DNA of 64,000 nucleotides from Odontocerum albicorne (Eukaryota; Arthropoda; Insecta; Trichoptera; Odontoceridae). This document shows, piece by piece, positions 10,181 to 19,855 of the stretch (position 1 is the first letter of the stretch; each line of letters opens with the position of its first letter). The position numbers were made by a program, and so were the translations under genes. The stretch covers positions 23,639,847-23,703,846 of the forward strand of contig OX463859.1 in assembly GCA_949825065.1 (NCBI GenBank), written 5' to 3'. The notes under the pieces are model-generated. The model was not told the DNA's origin. It was given only the letters and a program-made list of their open reading frames with translations, and did not search any database.

Positions 10181-11266
10181 ATGTATATAAATTCCATCTT
10201 ATTTAAAAAAAACACTTAAATAAGAATTATATTCGATCTGGTGTTTCTGTATTAGGTTATGTGATAAAACATTAATTCAAAAATATTTATAAAGTAAAAT
10301 TTTAAATTAATGTTGCATTTTAATGGGATTTCATGGTTCCTAAATAAATATGGTTAACACCGAAATTCGCTACAACTTAAGCCTTCTGTGTGCTCAAGTA
10401 TTCTAACTCCTGTTGCGATCACAGTTCATATTCCAATCCCTTGCCTGAATTATTCGGACCTTTTTTATCGTATTAAATTCGGGATTTTAACATATTTGTA
10501 TCTCATAGTTTCACATTGCTCATAATATTTAATGTTGCCCTACAATTTGGTCCCCTTACTATCATATCCATTCAACTACAATTAAAATGGTCCAGAATAA
10601 AATACTTAGATATTTTCATTTTCATCTAGGTAACCCACAATTTCTTATTGAATTACTTCCGCCTGTTTAAACTCTCTAAAAGCAGAAATAAATTCGATTT
10701 GATTTTTCTGTAACATTATCCATAATATCGTTGATAGTCCTAATATTGTATATCGGTAAAATTAGTTTCCACGCTTCTGCTAGTAAGATACGAAACTTTC
10801 TTTATAATTCAAATATATAATAGCAATTTGCTTACGACAGTTACAATAAATCTATTGTAAGAATGATCGGGTAACTTCATGTTTGGTTTAGTGGATATTT
10901 TTCGTGCAAATGTTGTTGATTTTAAGACCGTTCTTCTACGTCAGTGATACCCAAAGAGGGCTGTCTAAGCTTCATGGAGGGCGCTGGAAGGCAAGAAGGA
11001 GGGTGCTAGGCTAGTGAAAAAGTGTAAAAATACAAATAGATACTCACTAGATACTCACGCGTAGCTCGATGACACTTCAAAGAAAGTCGTCTGTCAGAAA
11101 AATGAATGTTACAATATTTTCCTATTTCTGATTTAAAGAATTCTTTGAATTAACGTTAAAGGATTAATCAAAATCAAATCAATGTAAATTAATCTTGAAA
11201 TAAAAAAATCTGTTGAATTGCAATGAAATATATGTGATAAGTCGAGGACGACACTTATCTCTAAGT
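10181..11266. other. Unassigned DNA with one hAT-like terminus
   Basis: At 10942 CAGTGATACCCAAAGAGGG has the form of a hAT terminus, but no partner end is seen within the next kilobase. The rest is AT-rich and has no recognised content. Confidence 0.35.
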
Positions 11267-11575
11267 GGGGACAGGCGATTTATCTCGTTCGCAGTTTACT
11301 TCCATTTAGTGATACCAAATCTTTATTGAATTTGGATAGTAAACCACCAACAAGATAATAAATTTAAACATAATACATTGAGTTAAGTTTGACATACATG
11401 TGATAACACTAATATTTATAGGTTATATAATAGATAACATAGTACAGATATGGTTAACATTGGTTTGCATGATAACTTATAATATTTATTGGAAGTGGAT
11501 AAGAGTATATGATAAGATTAGCATATTAACATTGGTAGGGTTACATTACATATGCTCTAAAAAGGGAAGGTTTTC
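11267..11575. repeat. Dispersed repeat R6, copy 1
   Basis: About 300 bp here are present in inverted orientation at 46942-47225. Landmarks shared on opposite strands are GGCGATTTATCTCGTTCGCA, CATGTGATAACACTAATATT, CCAATAAATATTATAAGTTA and CAATGTTA--TTATC. The two copies are close in sequence, so the family was active more recently than most neighbours. I recognise no coding content or terminal repeats. Confidence 0.7.
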
Positions 11576-12292
11576 TTTTGGGAAACACTTCTATCACATA
11601 TGAATGTAACGATGCGAGACTTAACGATCAACAGTTGGATATTTTAAATAAGACTGGGCCATAGGTATTAAGATAAAATTTAAATAATTATGTTTGAATA
11701 ATATCAATGTTAAACACTTCCTTTCTAATATCCACGAGGAAACAAGTGAAAAATACGTAAGCAAACAGAATTGGTTCTTTTAATACACATTTCACGGGGG
11801 TTCCACAAAGGACTAGGGCCGGGCTGTAACGTTTCCACATAAAACACCGTTGTCAATATTTACCTCTGCGCCGGTTTACATTAATCAAAAGACTTTTTTC
11901 AATTCTTGGCTACGGGCTATATCTGTAGAAATTATTTTCTGTTTGGGTAGAGACAAAATTAATCTGAATCGGATTTATCTGCATGTATCAATCATTTACT
12001 TCGTGTCTGAATTGATGTGTGTTTTTTTTACGTGAACTGTTTAGAAAACAACATAACTAAAACAAAGATAAGCTGATCTGTGTTCAAAAGGGCTGACATC
12101 CGTCGAACCTATAGTATTTTACATAGCACTTTATGGAGTGGTGTCATGGAGGATGAGCAAGAAGGAAAGAAACATGATACCCTAAAGGCCGCAAGGCACA
12201 CCAACATTTCTATCATCCATGATTTAGCAACTTTCAACTCAGCAAAATATTTCTTACGTACTTTGGGCATGTTGTCGAAAACAATTATATTG
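11576..12292. other. Unassigned DNA
   Basis: Short frames at 11850-12035 and 12080-12295 show no recognisable motif. No repeat copies were noticed. Confidence 0.35.
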
Positions 12293-12478
12293 TAACATAT
12301 TGTATTACACTTTCATTGAATACAATACAACATGGAGGGCTCTACCTTGTGGCAATATCTTCCAATCAACCATAAAGATGTTAAAGTCTTAGTAAAAACC
12401 AAACTGGAATTATTTTCAAAAAATCTTGCGGGTTGGGAAAACGTCTCACCAACTAGGTCACAAAGGTCGTCTGAAGAA
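12293..12478 (-). mobile_element. SINE-A copy, tail and decayed head
   Basis: The minus strand carries a head with GACCTTTGTGACCTAGTTGG (box A region, 12455-12470). The tail (TTGGAAGATATTGCCACAAGG, then CCTCCATGTTGTATT) ends in the usual ...GAAAGTGTAATACAAT-type terminus at 12300. The short plus-strand frame starting at 12332 is an antisense reading of this SINE and not a gene. Confidence 0.65.
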
Positions 12479-12950
12479 GCTGATTATCACGGAGACAGTG
12501 ATTGGAAACAGCAAGAAGAAAGTGTCGTTTAAGATGGACGCACCAAATAAATGAGTTAACTCTATAAAACACTGTACTCATCATGGCCCATGAAGGATAG
12601 AAACAGGTGGTGCTCCGAATTCCAGACATAGCAAAAGACCACGACGCTGAAGAAGAACAAAAAACGATGGAATACTCGTATAATGAATTTGTTTCTACCT
12701 ACTAAACTAGAGAGTGCTTTGATATTCTACTGAAAAAAAGGAGAACGTCTAATTCACTATAAAAAGGTCATCCAGCAGTACAACTTTAGATACCATAATG
12801 TTGACTCTATGGCAGTGTTTCTCAACCTTTTTGAGCCATAACCCAGATTAGGGTAATAGTTTTGGTTTCAAGACAGAAATAAAATAACGCATACAGATAA
12901 CAATCAAATCAACTTTATATTTTACAATGCAAACTACATTACTTCTATTT
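12479..12950. other. Unassigned DNA with a hAT-like terminus
   Basis: CAGTGTTTCTCAACCTTTTT at 12813 is a typical hAT-type terminus. No opposite end was found, so only one end survives or the partner is too diverged. A piece at 12605-12650 (GGTGCTCCGAATTCCAGACA ... CACGACGCT) resembles 3765-3805, so the two are copies of one small repeat. Confidence 0.4.
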
Positions 12951-13118
12951 TATATATTATTTATAGTTAAGGCATTAACATTGTGGAGGTTTAAATAGAG
13001 TAGACTCGTTTGTGTTCCCCTGATAATGAAGTGAAAACATTGAAACCGGTAGGGTTATACGGTTACATAAAGTAGAAGAAATAGTGTTTGATAAAACAAA
13101 TTACAACTACATTACTTC
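12951..13118. repeat. Foldback family R7, partial copy
   Basis: The left piece TTATAGTTAAGGCATTAACA and the right arm GAAACCGGTAGGGTTATAC ... AAACAAATTACAACTAC match R7 at 35738-36155 and 51418-51580. One arm of the palindrome is missing. The centre reads CTGATAATGAAGTGAAAACATTGAAAC. Confidence 0.6.
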
Positions 13119-14350
13119 AATTAGTAATGACATAAAATCTAATTAATTTTAACCTTTACTTTAAACAAGTTTTGAAGGCTCATCAAATATTGTTATTATA
13201 TTAAATAGACTACACTTTAGGTCCTCTCTATGCTGCAGTATGTTTCAAATAAGGTTTTTGTTACAATAATAGTTGAAACTCCTAGCTCGTACCTGTTTAT
13301 TTTTGTAAAGAACGTTAATAGTTTTAGTGTTTTTTTAAATGATATTTATACAATTTTTACATATCATACTCGTATGTCATTTTACACATTCAAAATACAA
13401 AAGCCTAATTTCAGGTTGAGACCTATAGGTTGATTTTGAGATTTACGAGACGTGTGTGGGTATGTGTTATCTATGATGACCGTGGTATAAAAAAAACACA
13501 CCCGCCCCATAAATGGAGAAAACGGTTATTCAAGTCCCGTTGGGTTTTTTTTGGTTTTACTAAGAACTGAACTTTTTTGGTTTTACTTTTGTACGTTATA
13601 AGAATGACCGTAAAAGAGAAAAATAAAATCTTACTGTAGAAAATTTTCCGCAAAAAATATGTGTCGCGGTTTTTGTCGAGGCATGAAGAGGTGTGCTGAA
13701 AATTAACTTGAGGACCTCAAATTCAAACGAAAGAAGGCAAAGCGTGGAGTACATTCAAACCAGGACTCGATGTGGCTTTGTTCGTATGGCCGTATGTGTG
13801 GATCAAGAATTGGTCTTCACCAGGAAAGGTGCCGCTAGCTGTAAGCTACTCGTCTATAATATTTATTATTCATCAATATATTGTTGTCTTTCGTTATTTT
13901 TTTAAATGTGACTTGCGATGACGAACCGGTTCAGTGCCTACTATAGTGGTTCTAAATTGAATGGCTCGTATAACGAGGCTGAAGACAATGCTGTCTCCTA
14001 ACCACGCTAATAACATATATTTATTTTTTTATTGTACTTTACTCATCATTTTACTGAGAGTTTGTGACAAATTTATTATTTGACTTCTTTAAAACGATGT
14101 TAAACTAAACTCGTCACGTTTACCCAGGTAGCCGCCAAACCATCCCTCGTTTTTCTAAATAGTTTCGCCTTTACAAATCGCCAGTTCGTGACCAACCTGT
14201 CTCCACTAGAAAGGATTTTTATCGTTTAAACAAAGGTTTAACTGTAAACTGGGAATAGGGGTAATTTGAGGAATATATGCATTAAATATCCAACCCATAA
14301 GTCTACTTTTAAGAATGACAAATCCATTTTAATATATTTATACAAACCTT
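13119..14350. other. Unassigned DNA
   Basis: A short plus-strand frame at 13693-13905 (containing CGFVRMAVCVDQELVFTRKG) has no motif I recognise. No terminal repeats or copies of other families were seen. Confidence 0.3.
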
Positions 14351-15104
14351 CACACCTTTTTTTCTGCTGAGGTAAGCAGAGAAGACAGAGCACCAGACTT
14401 TTCTATCTCGACACTAATATTTTGCCTCTTCCACGTCAATACACCTTATACAACTCCTACGATTTCTCCTACTTCCTAGTTACATTACCTTCGTTTAAAA
14501 TATAAGTAACTAGATTTAACCATACTTCTCGAAGTTTTTCTAGACTCTGCCTTCTTCTCACATTTGTGCGGTATATTTGTTTTGTTAGTCTTTCTTTATT
14601 CATTCGTCAAACATGCCCTAACCATCTCAGAGTGATCTTTTTCATATTTTCAATACATCAGCCTTTAGTTCACATTCATCTCTTATCACATCATTCCATG
14701 ATCTGTCGTACATTGTCACCATGTATTCTTTTAAGTACAGAGATTTATACTGTACATATATTAAGTCAAGTCTACGTTTTACTCCCATACACCATATCTG
14801 GTACTAAAATACTAGTTTGGACTATAATCTTAGTATAATAGATGTTGATACTGCCAGATTCAAATATATTTGTTTAAGGAGGTATTCTACTCAAGAAATT
14901 TGAAAAAAAAATTATTTGCAAATTTTTTAATTTAGACCTTTAAAAATATGTTCTCAAAAGGAAATTTATAAATTCTCAATATTTACGAAATTATGTTATA
15001 GCTACGAGTATAAATGAGGCAGCAATTACGCCACACCGGTATGACTCAGACAATAATCTCAAAACTTTAAACGCGTTTTCTCGAAACTATTGGGTGTTAA
15101 CATA

Positions 15105-16403
15105 AGTTGTGTCCGTTTTTTTCCACATTAAGAGAACAAGAGGACACAACAAAAAAAATTACAACAAATTAGTCAATAATGTATTCTTCTTCATTATTTT
15201 ACAACAAATTAGTCAATAATGTATTCTCCTTCATTATTTACAACTTCTTGCCAACGTTCAACAAGTTTTTCAATGCTTGTGCGATAAAAACCATCCGATC
15301 TTGACTCGAGGAATTCGTCCAACCATGTCCGCAATTTGACGTCATTATTAAAGGAAACGCCGCGCAAATTGTTCAAAAGCGACCGAAAAAGGTGGAAACC
15401 AACGTAGCGAGGTCTGGAGAATATGAATGGTACGGCAGGACTTCCCAACCAAGCGTTTGAATTGCATTTTTCGTAATGTTGGCGATATGAGGGCGGGCGT
15501 TATCGTGTTGCAGAATAACGCCATATTGCTGATCCGGCCTTTTTTATTGAATTGCAGTGTTGAGCCGCTGCATTTACAGATTGTATAGCTCAGCGTTGAC
15601 TGTCTGATTGCGTTCAAGTATCTCGTAGGAGTTGACGTCTTGCCAATCCCACCAGATGCAAATCATCGTCTTGCGTGGATGCAAACCTTGTTTTGCTCTG
15701 AGCGTTGCTTGTTTACCATAACTCACCTATTCTTTCCGTTTCTTCATATTCACATAAAGGCACAATTTTTCATCACCAGTATGATGCGGTAAAGGAACCT
15801 TTGCTTGTGGCCATGCGTAGCTCGATGACGCGTGAGCAAACCAGCAGAAATTGTCGAACGTTGATTTTTATTGTTTTCACTCAAAACATGTGGAACCCAA
15901 GCGCCGAACTTCTGGACTTTTCCCATTGATTTAAGATGGCGGTATACAGTCATGTGACTACAATTCATGTGCTCAGCCAATTCTACGGTGGTTTGAAGGG
16001 GATCTTCATAAAAAATATGATGTAAGCGGTCCTCATCGAAGTCCACTGGTCATCCGGAACGCTCCATGTCTTTCAGGTCGAAATTACTGTCTTTGAAACG
16101 CAAAAACCACCGACAAGCCGTGCTTTCATTCATAGCATCTTCACCGTATACTTCGCAAATATCGCGAGCAGCTTTATTCCATCTATTGAACGCGAACAGA
16201 AAGAGGTGTCGAAAATGCTAACTTTCGTCCATTTGACATTCCATTTTGAAGACTTGTAATCAAATAAAATAATATATGTAACGTAAAAGCAAACACAATA
16301 TATTGTAGAGCAGAAAACTTTCTTTCCAATCACGTATAACCTTTACCATTTTGTTTTACTTTTGGTGCTTATTTTTAAATTTGAAAAAAAAACAGATACA
16401 ACT
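15105..16403 (-). mobile_element. Full-length mariner element with dead transposase
   Basis: Terminal repeats AGTTGTGTCCGTTTTTTTCC and, reverse complemented, AGTTGTATCTGTTTTTTTTT are flanked by TA (15103-15104 and 16404-16405). At 1299 bp the length is normal for a mariner. The 3' end has a 38-39 bp tandem duplication covering the stop codon (15165-15240). It sits inside the TTAA MITE at 14878-17443. Confidence 0.85.
15190..16245 (-). pseudogene. mariner transposase pseudogene
   Basis: In order on the minus strand: MECQMDES then a stop, HFRHLFLFAFNR, an ICEVYGEDAMNE block, and a helix-turn-helix piece with RWFLRFKDSNFDLKDMERSG. A TGA (16050-16052) follows where Arg is expected, consistent with CGA to TGA decay. 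Then come FDEDRL, MTVYRHLKSMGKVQKFGAWV and NNKNQR. The first catalytic Asp survives out of frame (GDEKLCLY), followed by a TAG where Trp is normal. The second survives as LQHDNARPHIA. The third is lost: SPDLA shifts frame and the DFHLF block reads VGFHLF. The C-terminus ends EKLVERWQEVVNNEGEYIID. It cannot make an active enzyme. Confidence 0.85.
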
Positions 16404-16490
16404 TATATCACACCGATCAATTAGTCCCGGGACTAACTACTAAAACAACATTTGTTATCCAAAATTCTTCTTTATTTATCAACAGAGTCT

Positions 16491-16602
16491 CCTTCAAGAG
16501 CGATACATTCATTCCAACATCAGATTCCTTCAAGAGCGATGCATTCATTCCAACATCAGATTCCTTCAAGAGCGATCGATACATTCATTCTAACATCAGA
16601 TT
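16491..16602. repeat. 36 bp x 3 tandem repeat in a mariner 3' end
   Basis: CCTTCAAGAGCGATNCATTC recurs at 16491, 16527 and 16563 with 36 bp spacing, and the third unit has an extra CGAT. On the coding strand each unit repeats the last residues of the transposase (ALEG/IALEGI). The undeleted relative at 31790-31830 has a single unit, so the triplication arose in this copy or its source. Confidence 0.8.
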
Positions 16603-16747
16603 TGAAATCAGCATACCACCGACAAATGATTGTTTTCGACAGAGCAGAGCCCGGATAACACTTTTCAAGCCATCGCTGAGTTTGAACGGTATTTTTTCCC
16701 ATTAAAAAGCAATGTTTAATCAACACACGAAATTCGGTTTTTTCCAT
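16556..16747 (-). pseudogene. Truncated mariner transposase: DNA-binding N-terminus fused to last residues
   Basis: From the ATG at 16745-16747 the frame reads MEKTEFRVLIKHCFLMGKNT, then a WLEKCYPGSALSKTIICRWY block ending ADFKSDV. This is the first helix-turn-helix of a mariner transposase. It then jumps directly to a WNxCIALEGx-type C-terminal end (RMNVSIALEGI, stop). All catalytic residues are missing. The frame is open for 63 codons from this start (81 from an upstream ATG at 16801), so it could encode a small DNA-binding peptide. Expression is unknown. Confidence 0.7.
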
Positions 16748-17665
16748 TGTTTTGAAAATAGCAAAAGTAGCGTCACTAAAACCACTGTAACTCAATGACA
16801 CAATGTCGGAATGTCATGAAAGTTTGACACGTAACTTCTAAAGGTTGGTACTAACTGAAAATGGTATTTGTTTTTAGAGGCGCCATCTGTTGGTTAGTCC
16901 CGGGACTTATTGATCGAGGTGTTATTAACACCTAATACTTTTTTCGACCTGATCGACATAAAATCTCAAGTTCTATCTAACCGATTGTCTTCAAATTTAG
17001 TACGAAACTTTGATAAATGTCCCGACCTCGGAAAATTCAAAACTATTTTTTTTATTGTTGTATTTTTATTAAATTTTAATCTTTGATAAAAAGGGTAAAA
17101 AAAATAGAAATTATTTTCAGACAGCCGCCATTCTACGATTTTTTTGTCTTTGATACCAATTATAACGATATTATTTTTTATCAAGAAACTGTGTATGATT
17201 TTTATTTCAGATTTACGAAAGGGCTTCAATCATGTCGACCAGCTCACCCCCTTTTTTTATGACAAGATATAACAGCTGATAACATCTTGAAATTAATTTT
17301 TTTTTTTCAAAAAAATTTTTGTACATTCTCAAATCATCAATAAACAAACTGTAAAAAAATACAAACGAAAAATGTTTTTAGTTTTTTATTTATTAAGTCT
17401 GAAAAAACGTCCGAAATTCACTCCTCTAGAGTAGAATACCCCCTTAAATGTCCCATTGCCTTTGTCTTATATCGCTACACGCCGTTCGTTCGTTCCCTCT
17501 TAACTCTTCTAAATTCTACTCAAACAGTAGAATTCTTCGAGCTATCTTTCATCACTCCCTTTTCCATTATATTTACTTTTACTTTCAAACTTTTTTATCA
17601 CCATGACAAAAGACGCACTTCAGTATGTTTGTCCAATAGTTGTGTATTGTGTGATGGATCCTTTT

Positions 17666-18438
17666 TACAAATAAAGGTACATAAAGCATTCTACAATAGT
17701 CCTTCTGACATTGAGCATTTTGACTAATCCTTAAAATTTAGGTAGGCGGCATATTTCACCTTTGCATGATAAAAGCTGGCTAAAGCTAACTTATTACTAT
17801 AAAAAAACAAATAAAAACGAATGTTGGAATAATTTCAGAGCTTTCTAATGTGTTTGCTTTACCGTGGTTCAGAAAGCTTTCAGAAAATTTATGAACTTAA
17901 AAAAGGTAAAAAAGAAGAAACTTGTGTTGAAGGCAACGAACGTTTTTTGTTCCAGTTTATTTTATTTTGCCACTAATCAGAGGTATAATTTTTTTTAATC
18001 ATTTTATTCTTTTTTATGTATCCCATAGGGTTTAAAAAAAATATTTATTTACATAGTTATATATGGAACATTTGGTGGGTTTATTGTACAATATATAGTC
18101 ATTTCTTCCAGCTACCTAAATTATCTTATATGACAGATTTTACAAAGAAAAAACAAAACAAATAAAAAATGTCTTATCTCTCAACAATAATGCTAGGACT
18201 AAACTTAACGAATTAATTTAAGGTGAAGGAAGGGAGACAAAGATAAATATGGATGAAAAGGTATTCTGAGTAATATATATATTTTTTAATTCTCTCTTGA
18301 ATATTATTAAGAATGGTAAATCTGATTACTCTTGGAAGATTTTTTCACAATCATGCCTAATGGATCACAAATGAGGTGTGGTGTTTTGATGTGCAAAGAC
18401 TTGGCCACGAATCTCGTGTTTTACTTTCGTTATGTATT
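17666..18438. other. Unassigned AT-rich DNA
   Basis: I see no recognised repeats, terminal repeats or coding motifs here. Confidence 0.35.
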
Positions 18439-18439
18439 T

Positions 18440-18605
18440 TACACTCTGGCAGATGAATTGCCACGTGACAATATGTTACAACCAACCAATAATGGAATCA
18501 AATCCAAACAGACATCATTTTATTTTAAAATAGTACCAACGGGAATCGAACCTGCAACCCCCAGGCTGAAAGACAGATGCCATATCATCTAAGCCAAGAT
18601 AATCG
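18440..18605 (-). mobile_element. SINE-A copy
   Basis: The minus strand carries a tRNA-like head with box A near 18590 and box B as GGTTCGATTCCCGTTGG (18534-18550). The tail region TTGGTTGTAACATATTGTCACGTGGCAATTC is at 18456-18490. Its antisense gives a peptide containing GIEPATPRL, a well-known artefact of tRNA-derived sequence. It is the first of three SINE-A copies in a row. Confidence 0.65.
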
Positions 18606-18624
18606 TAAGACGCTTGCGTTTCAT

Positions 18625-18815
18625 ACAATAAAACCTGTTGGGTTTATTATCACGTAGAAATCTCTGACAACCAATCAAAAAATTGTCCAAGAAGTTTGAA
18701 GTGAAAACCAGACTTATACCGTTTAATTGTGTACCAACGGAACTCGAACACGTAAGTCACGTCCGGGTTCAAAAACAACTGGTTTACCTACAAGGCTAAA
18801 GAAGTCGTCAACCAG
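18625..18815 (-). mobile_element. SINE-A copy, degenerate
   Basis: The minus-strand tail is at 18630-18675 (TTGTCAGAGATTTCTACGTG region) and the head at 18725-18810, where the box B area is duplicated or rearranged (GGAACTCGAACACG and CCGGGTTCAAAAAC both occur). Confidence 0.5.
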
Positions 18816-18965
18816 TGGTCTGTGTGGCCTTATTGGATAGACGCCTGGTTTAATTTTCACTGATACCCGAATGTTGTCTAGATTTCCCTTAGGATCTCTT
18901 TAAAATTTCTCTGTTCGATTTGAGATTGCTACATGGCAATAAACTCCACGTTATACAGTATAAAA
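18815..18965 (+). mobile_element. SINE-A copy, degenerate
   Basis: The head GGTCTGTGTGGCCTTATTGG includes a good box A match. Box B is lost. The tail GAGATTGCTACATGGCAATA is followed by AAACTCCACGTTATACAGTA. It is in head-to-head orientation with the preceding copy. Confidence 0.55.
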
Positions 18966-19440
18966 AATAGTTTTAATGACGAACTTTAAGTACAGCGCTT
19001 TGTCGAGAGGATTTTAATCTTAAGAGTAAAACAACATTATAAGAAAACGTTTTACGTTATTTTGAATTCTGAAAATGAATTCCATAACGATTTGAAAACG
19101 TGCACAGCTACAAGAAGGTACGGTGTAAGCTCAGTAAACTCAATCTCGCTAATAAATTATGCATATTCGCGAAAATTTGCGAAAGTATCTCTTCTCGTTG
19201 ACAAGTTGTCATTTCGGATTCGCTTCATTTCCATGTCGGAATTAGATTATAAGTAAGCTTTGGTAGGAGTAGATCTATAAATCTAATTTAAACTCAACGC
19301 CGTCGTGCCATACGAATATTTTTAGAAAATTTGGCAAATAAATCGTATTGACACTTAAATAATTGTAATGTTCGAACATTTAATAGATGAATTCTGCTCT
19401 TTTGGTAGTATTTGCATTCCGCTACTAAGAAGTTTTTTCT
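18966..19440. other. Unassigned DNA
   Basis: I see no repeat or coding motif here. Confidence 0.3.
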
Positions 19441-19444
19441 CCAA

Positions 19445-19672
19445 TGCTTGAAGTGTTAGGAAAACTGTCTCGAATGGCATGTAGCGATAGGAAAACTCGC
19501 TCAAATAGCTTGAATGATGAATAGCGATAGGAAAACTCGCTCAAATGGCTTGAATGATGAATAGCGATAGGAAAACTCGCTCAAATAGCTTGAATGACAT
19601 GTAGCGAAAGGAAAGTTCACTTAAATAGTTTGAATGGCGTGTAGCGATAGGAAAGCTCGCACAAAACTTGAA
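19445..19672. repeat. 40 bp tandem array, about 5 copies
   Basis: The unit AGCGATAGGAAAACTCGCTC + AAATNGCTTGAATGATGAAT starts at 19483, 19523, 19563, 19603 and 19643. A diverged earlier unit lies at 19445-19482. It ends about 55 bp before a LINE-A fragment. Confidence 0.85.
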
Positions 19673-19724
19673 AAAAACTCGAACCGAACTTATCAAAATG
19701 TATCATTCATTTTAGATATTTTAT

Positions 19725-19855
19725 CAGTATGGTTGTACCAACTTCGATGTATGGGAGTGAAACATGGACGTGGAAAAGACAGACAAGAGTCAAATAAGTG
19801 GTGTTGAAATGCTAAAAATAATACATGGGGTGACTATGTATGACTTGCATACCTA
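19725..19855 (+). pseudogene. LINE-A fragment
   Basis: The plus strand reads VVPTSMYGSETWTWKRQTR and then, after a shift, VVLKCxK-IHGVTMYDL. Compared with 9729-10180 it has lost a few codons in the ALRRIHG region. It is truncated at both ends. Confidence 0.65.

Larger units (their letters stand above)
16408..16922 (-). mobile_element. mariner deletion derivative abutting the previous mariner
   Basis: Ends TCACACCGATCAATTAGTCC and, reverse complemented, ACACCTCGATCAATAAGTCC continue into CGGGACTAAC on both sides. Flanking TAs are at 16406-16407 and 16923-16924. The same terminus occurs at 31727. At 515 bp it has lost about 60 percent of a normal 1.3 kb element. It belongs to a different mariner family from the neighbour at 15105-16403, from which it is separated only by TATA. 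Confidence 0.85.
14878..17443. mobile_element. TTAA-flanked MITE carrying two mariner insertions
   Basis: Ends are GGAGGTATTCTACTC (left) and, reverse complemented, GGGGGTATTCTACTC (right), flanked by TTAA at 14874-14877 and 17444-17447. Removing the two mariners leaves roughly 750 bp with no transposase frame. A TTAA target duplication is the hallmark of piggyBac elements, but the terminal sequence does not start with the usual CCC, so superfamily membership is an inference. The interior has a palindromic junction near the mariner insertion point (GGTGTTAACA then TTAACACC). Confidence 0.7.
14355..17665 (-). pseudogene. LINE-A fragment split by a TTAA element
   Basis: Two pieces of one minus-strand LINE-A copy flank the insertion at 14878-17443. 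The downstream piece (14355-14877) contains the RT C-terminus. On the minus strand it runs through a GSET-like block near 14775, RRIHGD-like and DRSWND-like blocks, and a terminal cassette near 14370. The upstream piece (17444-17665) reads RRVAI-DKGNGTFN up to the TTAA. The uninterrupted copy at 39335-39935 shows RVAIGIKVNGAFNG at the same position, with TTAA at about 39398, confirming the pre-insertion site. Both pieces are riddled with stops. Confidence 0.75.

Noticed and set aside
12990..13110. Hammerhead ribozyme core in foldback R7 (CTGATAATGA ... GAAAC)
   Set aside because: The invariant CUGANGA core is not met and stems I and III cannot be drawn. The sibling copies (36060, 51520) do not keep even this partial motif.
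15209..16046. Two separate genes of 79 and 98 codons
   Set aside because: Both are pieces of a single decayed mariner transposase broken by stops and frameshifts.
18332..18592. Protein ending in a VPTGIEPATPRL-type peptide
   Set aside because: The peptide is the antisense translation of a tRNA-like SINE head, a well-known artefact of gene prediction.
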